DNA of 51,665 nt from Treponema sp. Its GTDB lineage: Bacteria; Spirochaetota; Spirochaetia; Treponematales; Treponemataceae. The position numbers and the translations under genes are program-made. The stretch lies in contig JAEETM010000018.1 in assembly GCA_016290335.1 (NCBI GenBank), positions 1 through 51,665 on the forward strand, written 5' to 3'. Every line of letters starts with the position of its first letter. The stretch's first letter is position 1. This document shows, piece by piece, positions 30,966-39,047 of this stretch. The notes beneath the pieces are model-generated. The model made no database searches and was not told the DNA's origin. It saw only the letters and a program-made list of their open reading frames with translations.

Positions 30966-33900
30966 AATCGAAATAGAAAATCTTAATTCTTTAAAAGGCT
31001 ACTGGTGCATAGATTTAACACACCCGGATTATCAGAAAAATCACGATTTGTTTGTAATCTGCGGAGAAACTGGAGCCGGTAAAACAACAATCCTTGATGC
31101 AATAACACTTGCTTTATACGGCCGAACTCCACGCCAGGACAGCTTTGGCAGCACAAATGAGGTAATGACCCGTCATACTGCAAAATGTATGGCAAGGGTA
31201 ACTTATACCTGTAAAAGAGGAACTTTTGAATCTGAGTTTACTCAAAACAAAGCCCGCGAAAAACTCGATGGAAATCTTGTTTCGGCTTCCTGCAGGATTA
31301 AAAATCTTGATACAGGAGAAGAAATGCCTCATCTTGCAATTGCTTCTCTTGCAAAAAATACAGCAGAAATAATTCATCTGGATTATACACAGTTCTGCCG
31401 TTCAATTATGCTCGCTCAGGGGGAGTTTGATACTTTTATTATGGGTGATGAAAGAGCCCGTGCAGCAATTCTTGCAAAGCTTAATGGCACCGAACATTAT
31501 AAGGAAATTGGTGTACGCGTTTGTACAAAGGCGGCAAAAGTCAGAAGGGATTTGGAAAACTTGAAAAAGGAAATGGATAATGTACAGGTCCTGTCTGGAG
31601 AAGAAATTGAAAGTCTTATAGAAGAAAGAAAGCAGAAAGAAGATGAGAATAAATCAATCAAGCAGAAGGAAGACAAAAATAATGAAGCATTGAACTGGCT
31701 TGAAAATCTCGAAGAAAAATCTAAGGAAGTTGAAACTGCAAAGACGCAAAGGGCAGAAGCAGAAAAAAAGATAAATCAGTTTAAAGAAAAAGAAACAATT
31801 ATTTCAAAAGCCGAAAAGGCCCTGAACTGTGTAAAAGATTATTCGGTATTATCCGGATTGCAGCAGGAAAATGAAAAGACGGAAAAGTCGCTTAATGAGA
31901 TTCAAAAGCAGCGTGAAGAATGTAATGGAAATATTATAAAAGTCCAAGAGGAAGAAGAAAAAGCAAAACAGTCTTATTATGAATTGAAAAATCAGGAAGA
32001 AACTCTGAGAAAACTTTGGAAAGAGGTTTCGGATATTGACAGTAGGCTTGAACCGGTAAAAGAAAGCTATGACAAAAGCCTGAAAGCCAGAAATGATGCA
32101 GAAAAGTCTTATAATGATGGAGAAAAAGATTTTACTGATATAGAAAATGAGATAAAAGAAATCCAGAAGACGATAGAAGAGCTTTCAAAATATTTAAGTG
32201 AGCATGATGCAGATAAAGATTTAATGAAAATAATTCCGGTGCTTAATCAGAAGAAAGAAACTATTGAAGCTTATGAGGAAAAATTACAAAAGTCCAAAGA
32301 TGATTTATTCCAGAATCAGAATACACTGAAAGATTTAGAAGGAAAGAAAACAGAAATTGATGAAATCATAAAACAGCTTGAAGAAAAGCTTAAAAATTAT
32401 GTAAGCACTGAGTTTATGGCAGTTTCTTCTATATTGCGGGCAAACCTGGAAAAGGGAAAAGCGTGTCCGGTTTGTGGTTCTCTGGAGCATCCGGCCTGTA
32501 ATGAAATGGACATTTATAATAGTTCTGCAGAAAATCAGAAAGATGAAGATAATACAGCTGCTGTTACAGAAAATGTTGCAGAATTAAGTAAACAGATAGA
32601 AAAGAAAAAGCAGGAGCTTGAAAAGCTTAATTCCGAAATAGCTGGCATAAAAGAAAAGGTTTCTGGAAAAGAAAATGAAAAGGCTGGTTTTGAAAAAGAT
32701 TTGGGAACAGAATCAGAGCAGATTAAAAAGCTTACTGAAAAATGGCAAGCTTCATGCGAATCCTGCGAAAACCTTCAAAGTATTATAAAAGTCCTGTCAG
32801 ATTTATATTCATCTTATGAAAATAAGAAAGAGAGTCTTACTGAAAGCCAGTCAAATCTGAAGATTGCAGAAACTAATAAGACAGCTATAAATCTGGATAA
32901 ATTAAAATCAGATTTTGAAAAAGCAGAAAAAGAATATAAAGCCGAAAAAGAAAAATATGATTCCTTAAAAAAACAACGAACAGAACTTTTTGGCGAAAAG
33001 GTTGTTGGGGATGAAGAACAGCTTTTTACCAAACAGCTTTCATTGTTTGAGCAGTCATACAAGAAAAGTTCAGAAGAAAAAAATAAGTATGAAAAAGAAA
33101 AGAGTGGTTATGAAAGCAGTATAAATCAGCTGAAAGAACAGATTAAAAATAGGAGCAGTGAGCTTGAAAATGCAAAGAAAAAGTTTGCAGATGTTCTTGC
33201 TAAAAATGGATTAGCCGATGAGGATGATTTTAATAATTCCAGGCTTGAAAGTGAAGAACTTGAGATCTTGAGAAATGAAAAGAAGAGTCTTGAAGAAACA
33301 GATAATGAAACAAGACTGAATCTTAAAAAAACAAAAGATGATTTTTCTGAGCTTGAAAAACAGAAGCTGACAGATAAAACAAAAGAAGAAATTAAAGAAG
33401 AAAACAAAAACTATGAATTCAAAAAAAATGAAAACAGCGAAAGGGTAGGTGCAATCAATAATCAGTTTGAAGCTGATGAAAAGAACAGAAAGGCATTGGA
33501 AGGACTTGAAGAAAAATATAAACAGCTTTACGAACAGGATGCTCTCTGGCAGGAAATGCGCAGCTTTATTGGAGTTAAGACTGGAGAGGATTTTGAAGTC
33601 TTTGTTCAAGCACTTGCATTTAAGTATCTGCTCAAAAAAGCTAATAAATATGTAAGTGCAATTTCCGGAAGGTATACACTTGTTCAAAAAGAAGGCGCAG
33701 TTGATTTTCTTGTACATGATGTAAATTATCCTGATTCAAAAGAAGACAGGCCTATAACAAATATGAGTGGCGGCGAAAAGTTTATAATCAGCCTGTCGCT
33801 GGCACTTGGCATTGCGGAGCTTGCAAGCATGAATGTTAGTGTAGACTCACTCTTCCTTGATGAAGGCTTTGGAACTTTAAGCGGCGAACCTTTGATTGAA

Positions 33901-34074
33901 GCAGTAAATGCTTTGAAAACGCTGCAGAGCAGTGGAAAAATGCTTGGAATAATTACCCACGTAGAAGGGGTTATCCGCGAGTTTGACCAGAAAATTGAAG
34001 CAGTAAAAAAGAGTGGTGGCGTGAGTGAATTAAAAGGTTCTGGAATTACGCACAGGGGGGCTTATGACACGTGA
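30952..34074 (+). CDS. sbcC: Exonuclease SbcCD subunit C (Rad50-like ATPase)
   Basis: A 1040-residue SMC-like ATPase. Walker A GETGAGKTT lies at residues 38-46; long coiled coils rich in Glu and Lys flank a zinc hook with Cys505 and Cys508 (ACPVCGSLEHPAC); the signature MSGGEKF and Walker B VDSLFLDEGFG lie near 940-970. Length is normal. It works with SbcD at DNA ends and palindromes. The gene overlaps sbcD (14 bases) and the PARG gene (11 bases). Oddly, its coding sequence holds three 15-mers that match the replicon iterons, one of them directly after the zinc hook. The strong A and G richness is explained by Lys/Glu codons. Confidence 0.95.
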   Translation: MRINKIEIENLNSLKGYWCIDLTHPDYQKNHDLFVICGETGAGKTTILDAITLALYGRTPRQDSFGSTNEVMTRHTAKCMARVTYTCKRGTFESEFTQNKAREKLDGNLVSASCRIKNLDTGEEMPHLAIASLAKNTAEIIHLDYTQFCRSIMLAQGEFDTFIMGDERARAAILAKLNGTEHYKEIGVRVCTKAAKVRRDLENLKKEMDNVQVLSGEEIESLIEERKQKEDENKSIKQKEDKNNEALNWLENLEEKSKEVETAKTQRAEAEKKINQFKEKETIISKAEKALNCVKDYSVLSGLQQENEKTEKSLNEIQKQREECNGNIIKVQEEEEKAKQSYYELKNQEETLRKLWKEVSDIDSRLEPVKESYDKSLKARNDAEKSYNDGEKDFTDIENEIKEIQKTIEELSKYLSEHDADKDLMKIIPVLNQKKETIEAYEEKLQKSKDDLFQNQNTLKDLEGKKTEIDEIIKQLEEKLKNYVSTEFMAVSSILRANLEKGKACPVCGSLEHPACNEMDIYNSSAENQKDEDNTAAVTENVAELSKQIEKKKQELEKLNSEIAGIKEKVSGKENEKAGFEKDLGTESEQIKKLTEKWQASCESCENLQSIIKVLSDLYSSYENKKESLTESQSNLKIAETNKTAINLDKLKSDFEKAEKEYKAEKEKYDSLKKQRTELFGEKVVGDEEQLFTKQLSLFEQSYKKSSEEKNKYEKEKSGYESSINQLKEQIKNRSSELENAKKKFADVLAKNGLADEDDFNNSRLESEELEILRNEKKSLEETDNETRLNLKKTKDDFSELEKQKLTDKTKEEIKEENKNYEFKKNENSERVGAINNQFEADEKNRKALEGLEEKYKQLYEQDALWQEMRSFIGVKTGEDFEVFVQALAFKYLLKKANKYVSAISGRYTLVQKEGAVDFLVHDVNYPDSKEDRPITNMSGGEKFIISLSLALGIAELASMNVSVDSLFLDEGFGTLSGEPLIEAVNALKTLQSSGKMLGIITHVEGVIREFDQKIEAVKKSGGVSELKGSGITHRGAYDT
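31932..31946 (-). repeat. Iteron-like 15-mer inside sbcC (exact)
   Basis: The minus strand reads TGGACTTTTATAATA, identical to the commonest iteron form at 26051, 26273 and 26557. On the coding strand it falls in codons for Ile-Ile-Lys-Val-Gln. Confidence 0.6.
32507..32521 (+). repeat. Iteron-like 15-mer inside sbcC (exact variant)
   Basis: TGGACATTTATAATA, identical to the iteron at 26834, with one extra matching base on the left (ATGGAC...). It encodes Met-Asp-Ile-Tyr-Asn just after the zinc hook. Confidence 0.6.
32781..32795 (-). repeat. Iteron-like 15-mer inside sbcC (one mismatch)
   Basis: The minus strand reads AGGACTTTTATAATA, 14 of 15 bases as in the consensus. It falls in codons for Ile-Ile-Lys-Val-Leu, so codon context could produce it by chance. 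Confidence 0.4.
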
Positions 34075-34912
34075 TGAAAATGTTGAAATATTTGAAAACA
34101 CTGTAGATGTTTGTAAGGGCAGTGAAACACTTAAGGCAAGTATAAAGAACAGCCGTGCTAAACAGTCATTTATTTCTGAAAAGGATGATTTACCGGACGG
34201 TAGTAAAATTGTACGGTTTGAACAGCCGGCAAAAATCATCATTTCTAAAAAGCGAACCTTTGAAGCCGCTCAAGCTTATGCCGGAAAAAATGGAGATAAA
34301 GTTTGTGCACTTAATTTTGCTTCTGCTTCGAATCCGGGGGGAGGAGTTTTGAATGGAGCGCGTGCACAGGAAGAATGTCTTTGCCGTGTTTCCACACTCT
34401 ATTTTTGTCTGGACGTGGACGAAATGTGGGAAAAGTTCTACAAGCCTCATCGGGCAATGCATAATCCACTTCATAATGATGATATTATCTACACACCTGA
34501 AATTGCAGTTTTTAAAAGTGATACAGCTTACCCCAAATTGTTGCCGCAGGACGAATTGTATAACGTTGATGTCCTGACCTGTGCAGCTCCAAACCTGAGT
34601 GTATATCCATGCAGCAATTACAATGGGGGAAAACAAAAACTGCTTCTAACAGACTCCCAGCTTGAAGAGCTTCACAAAAAAAGAGACCGTCGTATTTTTG
34701 ATGTTGCCGTACAGAACAATGTTGATGTATTGATTTTGGGAGCATTTGGATGCGGAGCTTTTTCCAATAATCCAGAAGTTGTTGCAAGGGTTATGCTTAA
34801 TCTTGCAAAAGAATACGGACATGCTTTTAAGACAATAGAGTTTGCAGTTTATTGTCCACCGTATGATGATTCAAATTACAAGGCATTTAAAGAGGTAGAA
34901 AATGAAAAATAA
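34064..34912 (+). CDS. TIGR02452/DUF2263-type microbial PARG (poly/mono-ADP-ribose glycohydrolase)
   Basis: A 282-residue macrodomain-related protein. The bacterial PARG signature GGG-x(6-8)-QEE is seen in ASNPGGGVLNGARAQEECLCR, followed by STLYFCL and, later, DVLTCAAPNLS and LILGAFGCGAFSNNPEVVARVM, typical of the TIGR02452 family. It should release ADP-ribose from ADP-ribosylated protein or DNA. It overlaps sbcC by 11 bases and the nucleoside hydrolase gene by 11 bases, so all three are translated together. The link of SbcCD with ADP-ribose removal points to repair of ADP-ribosylated DNA ends or protection from an ADP-ribosylating toxin, but no toxin gene is in view. Confidence 0.88.
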   Translation: MTRDENVEIFENTVDVCKGSETLKASIKNSRAKQSFISEKDDLPDGSKIVRFEQPAKIIISKKRTFEAAQAYAGKNGDKVCALNFASASNPGGGVLNGARAQEECLCRVSTLYFCLDVDEMWEKFYKPHRAMHNPLHNDDIIYTPEIAVFKSDTAYPKLLPQDELYNVDVLTCAAPNLSVYPCSNYNGGKQKLLLTDSQLEELHKKRDRRIFDVAVQNNVDVLILGAFGCGAFSNNPEVVARVMLNLAKEYGHAFKTIEFAVYCPPYDDSNYKAFKEVENEK

Positions 34913-35843
34913 AGATGAGTTAATTAAGATTCCAAAGGAAAAGAAAATCCGTGTGATAATAGACACAGATGCGGCTTGCGAGGCTGATGATCCATTTGCA
35001 ATTGCACAGGCGCTTATGAGTCCTAAGCTGATAGTGAAGGGGATACTCGCTGAGCATTTCAGGGAGAAGGGATCGGAAAGGCGTAGTTATCATGAAGTGA
35101 AGACTGTTTTACAGGCAATGGAGCTGGAAGGGCAGGTTCCGGTTATTACAGGAGAAATGGGTCCGCTTGATGAAATCTATACCTCCCGTGAGCTTTCTTA
35201 TGATGTAGTATCTCCTGCTGCAGAGTTTATAATTGATGAAGCGACCCGTCCAGCAAATCCTTTTGTTCCGGCAGATTCAAAGCCTCTTTATATTTTGTGC
35301 CAGGGGGCAATTACAAATGTAGCCGCGGCGTTAAGAGCTGCACCTCAAATCAAAGACAAAATCATTATTATATGGATTGGAACACACGGAACAAACAATA
35401 TTGGAAAACCGGCTCCTTTCCGCGAGTTTAATGCAGGTAACGATATTACAGCTGCCAACGAAGTTCTTCAGAGTGGAGCTGAGGTGTGGCTTGTTCCATC
35501 GGATGTGTATACTACTATTAATGTTAGTCTTGCCGAACTGAAAGAAAAAGTTGAGCCTTATGGAAAAATCGGGCACCATCTCTATCAAAACATGATAGAC
35601 TACAATCTTTCTGACCGTGCTGCCTGGACTCAGGGGGAAAGCTGGTCGCTGGGTGATTCCCCTGCAATTGCAATTGCCATAAACCCCGGCTGCGGAAAAT
35701 ACGACATGGAACCGGCACCTTTTGTAAATGAAGACACAAGCTCTTCTGCAAAACCGGGAAGTCCAATCATCCGCGTATACAAAAGCGTAGATTCACGATT
35801 TATCCTTGAAGACTTTTTTGCAAAGCTGCATTTGAATTATTAA
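34902..35843 (+). CDS. Inosine/uridine-preferring nucleoside hydrolase family protein
   Basis: A 313-residue protein. The N-terminal RVIIDTDAACEADDPFAIAQAL is the calcium-binding DTDxxxDD motif of nucleoside hydrolases, with a two-residue longer spacing (AACEADD instead of AGxDD). YILCQGAITNVAAALRAAPQ and FREFNAGNDITAANEVLQSG are family hallmarks. It would hydrolyse the N-glycosidic bond of a nucleoside or a related ribosyl compound. It is the last gene of the sbcD-sbcC-PARG operon, overlapping the PARG gene. An ADP-ribose or ribosyl-nicotinamide related substrate would suit the neighbourhood, but ordinary nucleoside salvage is equally possible. Confidence 0.85.
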   Translation: MKNKDELIKIPKEKKIRVIIDTDAACEADDPFAIAQALMSPKLIVKGILAEHFREKGSERRSYHEVKTVLQAMELEGQVPVITGEMGPLDEIYTSRELSYDVVSPAAEFIIDEATRPANPFVPADSKPLYILCQGAITNVAAALRAAPQIKDKIIIIWIGTHGTNNIGKPAPFREFNAGNDITAANEVLQSGAEVWLVPSDVYTTINVSLAELKEKVEPYGKIGHHLYQNMIDYNLSDRAAWTQGESWSLGDSPAIAIAINPGCGKYDMEPAPFVNEDTSSSAKPGSPIIRVYKSVDSRFILEDFFAKLHLNY

Positions 35844-35866
35844 AGTGAATCTTTTCTGTATAGTAC

Positions 35867-35895
35867 TTTACATTTTATACTATACATAGTATAAT
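35867..35895 (+). promoter_or_regulatory. umuDC promoter with palindromic operator filling the spacer
   Basis: TTTACA (35867-35872), exactly 17 bases, TATAAT (35890-35895). The palindrome TTATACTAT (35875-35883), AC, ATAGTATAA (35886-35894) fills the spacer, so a bound repressor would block the polymerase. Position and gene content suggest a LexA-type damage-response operator, though the sequence differs from known LexA boxes. Transcription would start only about 8 bases before the ATG. Confidence 0.7.
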
Positions 35896-35909
35896 TATTA
35901 TTTGTAAAG

Positions 35910-36215
35910 ATGATTACAGGTTTCCCAAGTCCCGCGCAAGGGTACGAAGACAAAACAGTTGATTTAAACTCATTTTTTATTAAGCATCCGGCGGCCACGG
36001 TATTTATGCGTATAGATTCATCGCGCTATGTTTCTATGGGTATTTACGATGGCGACCTGCTTATAATTGACAGGGCAAAGGCAATAAACAAAAACAGCCT
36101 GGTCGTTTACGAAGCAGACGGTTGTTTTAATATTGGCAGAGTTTTCAACATCAAAAGCGAGGCTATGATTACTGGAGCCATAACTTATGTAATCCACACG
36201 GTTAAAGAAGTATGA
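35910..36215 (+). CDS. UmuD'-like protein: short, catalytically dead
   Basis: A 101-residue member of the S24/UmuD family. It starts MITGFPSPAQGYEDKTVDLN, meaning right at the point where RecA-stimulated self-cleavage of UmuD (before GFPSPA) creates UmuD'. An in-frame TAA lies five codons upstream, so no longer form exists. Compared with UmuD, the GDSM serine position reads RIDSSRYVSMG (Ser replaced by Arg in a gapless alignment) and the FTVKR lysine position reads FNIGR (Lys replaced by Gly). Both residues of the catalytic dyad are thus lost. The protein would always be in the active, processed form, as in phage P1 HumD. It overlaps umuC by 4 bases (ATGA). Confidence 0.8.
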   Translation: MITGFPSPAQGYEDKTVDLNSFFIKHPAATVFMRIDSSRYVSMGIYDGDLLIIDRAKAINKNSLVVYEADGCFNIGRVFNIKSEAMITGAITYVIHTVKEV

Positions 36216-37468
36216 TTTTACATGCAGATGGAAACAGTTTTTATGCCTCATGCGAACAGATTTATCGTCCAGACTTGCGAGGGAAACCGGTAATCGTTCT
36301 TTCGAATAATGATGGAATTATTATCGCCCTGAACAAGGAAGCCAAAGCTTTAGGTTTCCGTCGTGGAGAAGTTTACTTTAAGGTAAAGGATACATGTATC
36401 CAGAAAGAGGTAACCGTTTTTTCCAGCAATTACACTTTGTACGCAGACATAAACAGACGTATAACTTCTATCTATATGGAGTATGCACCGGAAATAGAAG
36501 AGTATTCCATAGACGAGTCGTTTCTGTTTTTTAATGATGTTAACTGGACCAAAAAGGATTACGAAGAAATTGGTTTTGAACTCAAGCAGCGGGTTGCAAG
36601 GGAAGTGGGCATTCCAATCTGTGTGGGGGCGGCGCCAACAAAAACTCTTGCCAAGCTTTACAATAAAAATGCTAAAAAGCACAATGGTGTTTTTGTTTAT
36701 GATGAAGCAGAAATTGATGAGCTTTTAAAAAACACAAAGTGCAGAGAGATTTGGGGCATTGGTCCTGCAAAGGCTGCAATTCTTTCTCATCATGGAATAA
36801 TGGATGCCCTTATGTTAAAAAATATGCCGCTGAATCAGGCAAAAAAGCTGCTTACAATTCAGGGGTTTGCAACTGTCCGCGAGCTGAATGGTGTGCCTAT
36901 GATAGACCGGGTTACCAGAGAAAAAAAGGATGTGATTACTTCGAGCCGCCAGTTTTCCGTAAAGGTTTATGATAAGGAAACAATTGAATGTGCGCTTGTG
37001 CAGTATTCCGAGCTGGCTGTGGAAAGATTGAGAAAGCAGAACAGTGAATGCGGTGCGGTCCATGTGCATATTTCTACGTGCAATTATTATTCGGAAGACA
37101 GGGAGTCGCAGTTTTCAGATGGGGTCTGCATTCAGCTTCCACGCATGACCTCGTATACTCCAGATATTGTGTTTGCCGCCAAAATGGGCCTTGATCATAT
37201 TTTCAGGAAAGGGTACGGCTACAAAACTGTTATGGTCACTTTGTTTGAGCTTAAACCGGCGGCGTGTCAGGGTTACCTGTGGATAGACCCAAAGGAAGAT
37301 GAAAAGAAACGTGATTTTATGGCCGCCCTGGATTCTCTGTCTCAAAAATACGGACGTCAGGTTGTAACGCTTGCAAAGGGACTTGGTGAAAATCCCTGGA
37401 AAATGAAGCGTGAATATCTTAGTCCCTGCTGGACAACACGACTTGAAGATTTTCCGCCTGTTCGGTAA
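36212..37468 (+). CDS. umuC: Y-family translesion DNA polymerase, UmuC-type
   Basis: A 418-residue polymerase V catalytic subunit. Motifs in order: HADGNSFYASCEQIYRPDLRGKPVIVLSNNDGIIIA (first catalytic Asp), FFSSNYTLYADINRRI-like VFSSNYTLYAD, YSIDESFLFF (catalytic Asp-Glu), GIPICVGAAPTKTLAKLYNK and the UmuC C-terminal domain with RQFSVKVY. Full length. It bypasses DNA lesions with UmuD'. Coupled to the UmuD'-like gene by a 4-base overlap. Because the partner is already processed, control must lie at the promoter, which carries an operator. umuDC/mucAB pairs are common on plasmids, fitting the neighbouring replicon. Confidence 0.93.
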   Translation: MILHADGNSFYASCEQIYRPDLRGKPVIVLSNNDGIIIALNKEAKALGFRRGEVYFKVKDTCIQKEVTVFSSNYTLYADINRRITSIYMEYAPEIEEYSIDESFLFFNDVNWTKKDYEEIGFELKQRVAREVGIPICVGAAPTKTLAKLYNKNAKKHNGVFVYDEAEIDELLKNTKCREIWGIGPAKAAILSHHGIMDALMLKNMPLNQAKKLLTIQGFATVRELNGVPMIDRVTREKKDVITSSRQFSVKVYDKETIECALVQYSELAVERLRKQNSECGAVHVHISTCNYYSEDRESQFSDGVCIQLPRMTSYTPDIVFAAKMGLDHIFRKGYGYKTVMVTLFELKPAACQGYLWIDPKEDEKKRDFMAALDSLSQKYGRQVVTLAKGLGENPWKMKREYLSPCWTTRLEDFPPVR

Positions 37469-37509
37469 TCGTGAAAAAATCTCCAAAAAAGTAAAAAATC
37501 ATCATAAAT

Positions 37510-37552
37510 GTTAAACGTTTAACTAGTTAAACTTAATGAAGTTGTATATAAT
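37510..37552 (+). promoter_or_regulatory. Nested palindromes and -10 box before the esterase gene
   Basis: GTTAAACGTTTAAC (37510-37523) and GTTTAACTAGTTAAAC (37517-37532) are two overlapping perfect palindromes. TATAAT lies at 37547-37552. The core AAACGTTT is shared with the xylanase operator at 10946-10963, suggesting one LacI-family regulator for both genes. Confidence 0.6.
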
Positions 37553-37621
37553 AAAAGTCAGATTCTGGGACGATTTAGAACAATTGTTTCAAAAATTAAA
37601 GATTTATTACAGGGGAAATAA

Positions 37622-38926
37622 ATGAAAAATCTATTCAAAATAATTTTGTTATTGGCAGGTATTATTATGATTGGAAGTTGCGCAACAGACAGCAGTAATG
37701 AAAAATCAGAAAAGAAAGAAGAAACAACCACTCCGGTTACACCAGTTGTAGAGCAGGAGCTTTCTACAAACGGGCTTGGAATTACAGATGCAAAATATGC
37801 CGACAGCATAAAGTATGGTCTTCTCAGCACAGGCAACAATTATCTGGTAAAACAGGTTCTTGCAAAAATGCGTGCCGGTGAAGAAAATGTGTACATTGCA
37901 GCACTTGGTGGTTCTGTAACAGAAGGTGCTGGTCCTTCAAGCTTTAAGCAGGGTTATGCTTATCAGTTCAAAAACTTTTTAACAGAAAAATATGCGGCAG
38001 ATGCCAAAAAGGTTTTCTTTGACGGAGCCGGAATAGGTGGAACTCCTTCGCCAATGGGTTTGGTTCGCTACCAGAAGGATGTTGTAGATGTTCTTGGACA
38101 GAAGCCTGATTTACTGTTAATTGAGTTTGCGGTAAACGACTGGCAGGAATGTTCCAACACACGGGCCTTTGAATATTTAATCCGCGATGCACTTAAAAAC
38201 GGAACAGCAGTAATTGTTGTGTATGCCGCCGCAACTTATGGAAATCAGCAGCAGGTAATGTCTCCTGTAGCACAGTTCTACAAGGTGCCGGAAGTAAGCG
38301 TAAGCAAGGCTCTGGATTATTCTGGAATCAACAAAAACAAAGACACAAATATTTATTACACCGATATGGTTCATCCTACAGCAAATGGTCATAAGTTTAT
38401 GGCTGACTGTATTTTGAATCTTATTGAAGTGATTGATGCAGCCGAAGCAGACGAACCTTTTGCAATCCCGGAAGGCTATAAGAATGAAAATCCGTTCAAA
38501 GAGTTCAAGTCAATCTTTGGAAATACGGAAGATTCAAACGTTAAGATTACAGCCGGAGGTTTTGCTAAAAAAGACACCTTTGTTCAGAATTATATGAAGG
38601 GCGGAAAATCATTCCCGGAAAACTGGTACTATGATGGTTCAGAGGCAGCAATCGGTGGCGGTAGTTTTAAAATGACTTTGAATTGCAAGAGTCTTATTTT
38701 CATCTATAAAAACAGTAATTCAAAGGTATTTGGAAATGCCGAAGTTTACGTAGATGGAAAGCTTTACAAAAAGTTCAATGGCTGCGATGGCACCGGCTGG
38801 AACAACTGCGTAGTAACAATGATAATTGACGAAAAGGAAAGTGCAAAGCACACTGTAGAAGTTAAGATGGCAGAAGGCGAAGAGAACAAAGCTTTCACAA
38901 TTCTTGCTATGGGGTATGCAAAATAA
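37622..38926 (+). CDS. SGNH/GDSL esterase lipoprotein (possible acetyl-xylan esterase)
   Basis: A 434-residue lipoprotein (signal with lipobox MIGSC, Cys about residue 20, then a Lys/Glu/Thr-rich linker). SGNH blocks are seen: block I IAALGGSVTEGAGPS with the nucleophile Ser, a Gly block GAGIGGTPSPM, block III FAVNDWQ and block V DMVHPTANGH. The C-terminal 120 residues form an extra beta-rich domain (ENWYYDGSEAAIGGGSFKMTL, VYVDGKLYKKFNG). Such carbohydrate esterases remove acetyl groups from hemicellulose at the cell surface. The shared palindrome with the GH10 gene supports a xylan role, though the family number cannot be fixed by eye. GGGGA precedes the ATG. Confidence 0.82.
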   Translation: MKNLFKIILLLAGIIMIGSCATDSSNEKSEKKEETTTPVTPVVEQELSTNGLGITDAKYADSIKYGLLSTGNNYLVKQVLAKMRAGEENVYIAALGGSVTEGAGPSSFKQGYAYQFKNFLTEKYAADAKKVFFDGAGIGGTPSPMGLVRYQKDVVDVLGQKPDLLLIEFAVNDWQECSNTRAFEYLIRDALKNGTAVIVVYAAATYGNQQQVMSPVAQFYKVPEVSVSKALDYSGINKNKDTNIYYTDMVHPTANGHKFMADCILNLIEVIDAAEADEPFAIPEGYKNENPFKEFKSIFGNTEDSNVKITAGGFAKKDTFVQNYMKGGKSFPENWYYDGSEAAIGGGSFKMTLNCKSLIFIYKNSNSKVFGNAEVYVDGKLYKKFNGCDGTGWNNCVVTMIIDEKESAKHTVEVKMAEGEENKAFTILAMGYAK

Positions 38927-38950
38927 TTTTTTAAGGATCTTTAAAATAAG

Positions 38951-39019
38951 TTGACACCGCAATACTTTGGTGTTATATTGTGTATATTGGATATACACAA
39001 TATAACACCAATTTTTTTT
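38951..39019 (+). promoter_or_regulatory. Promoter with 41-base perfect inverted repeat before the ABC/GntR operon
   Basis: TTGACA (38951-38956), 17-base spacer, TATATT (38974-38979). A perfect inverted repeat of 19-bp arms (38969-38987 and 38991-39009) around TGG covers the -10 and start region, and eight Ts follow at 39012-39019. As DNA it is an ideal operator for the YtrA-type GntR protein encoded at the operon end (TGTATAT...ATATACA core). As RNA it also forms a terminator for the upstream esterase transcript. Confidence 0.75.
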
Positions 39020-39047
39020 GTAAGCTAATGCACTATGGAGGCAACTT

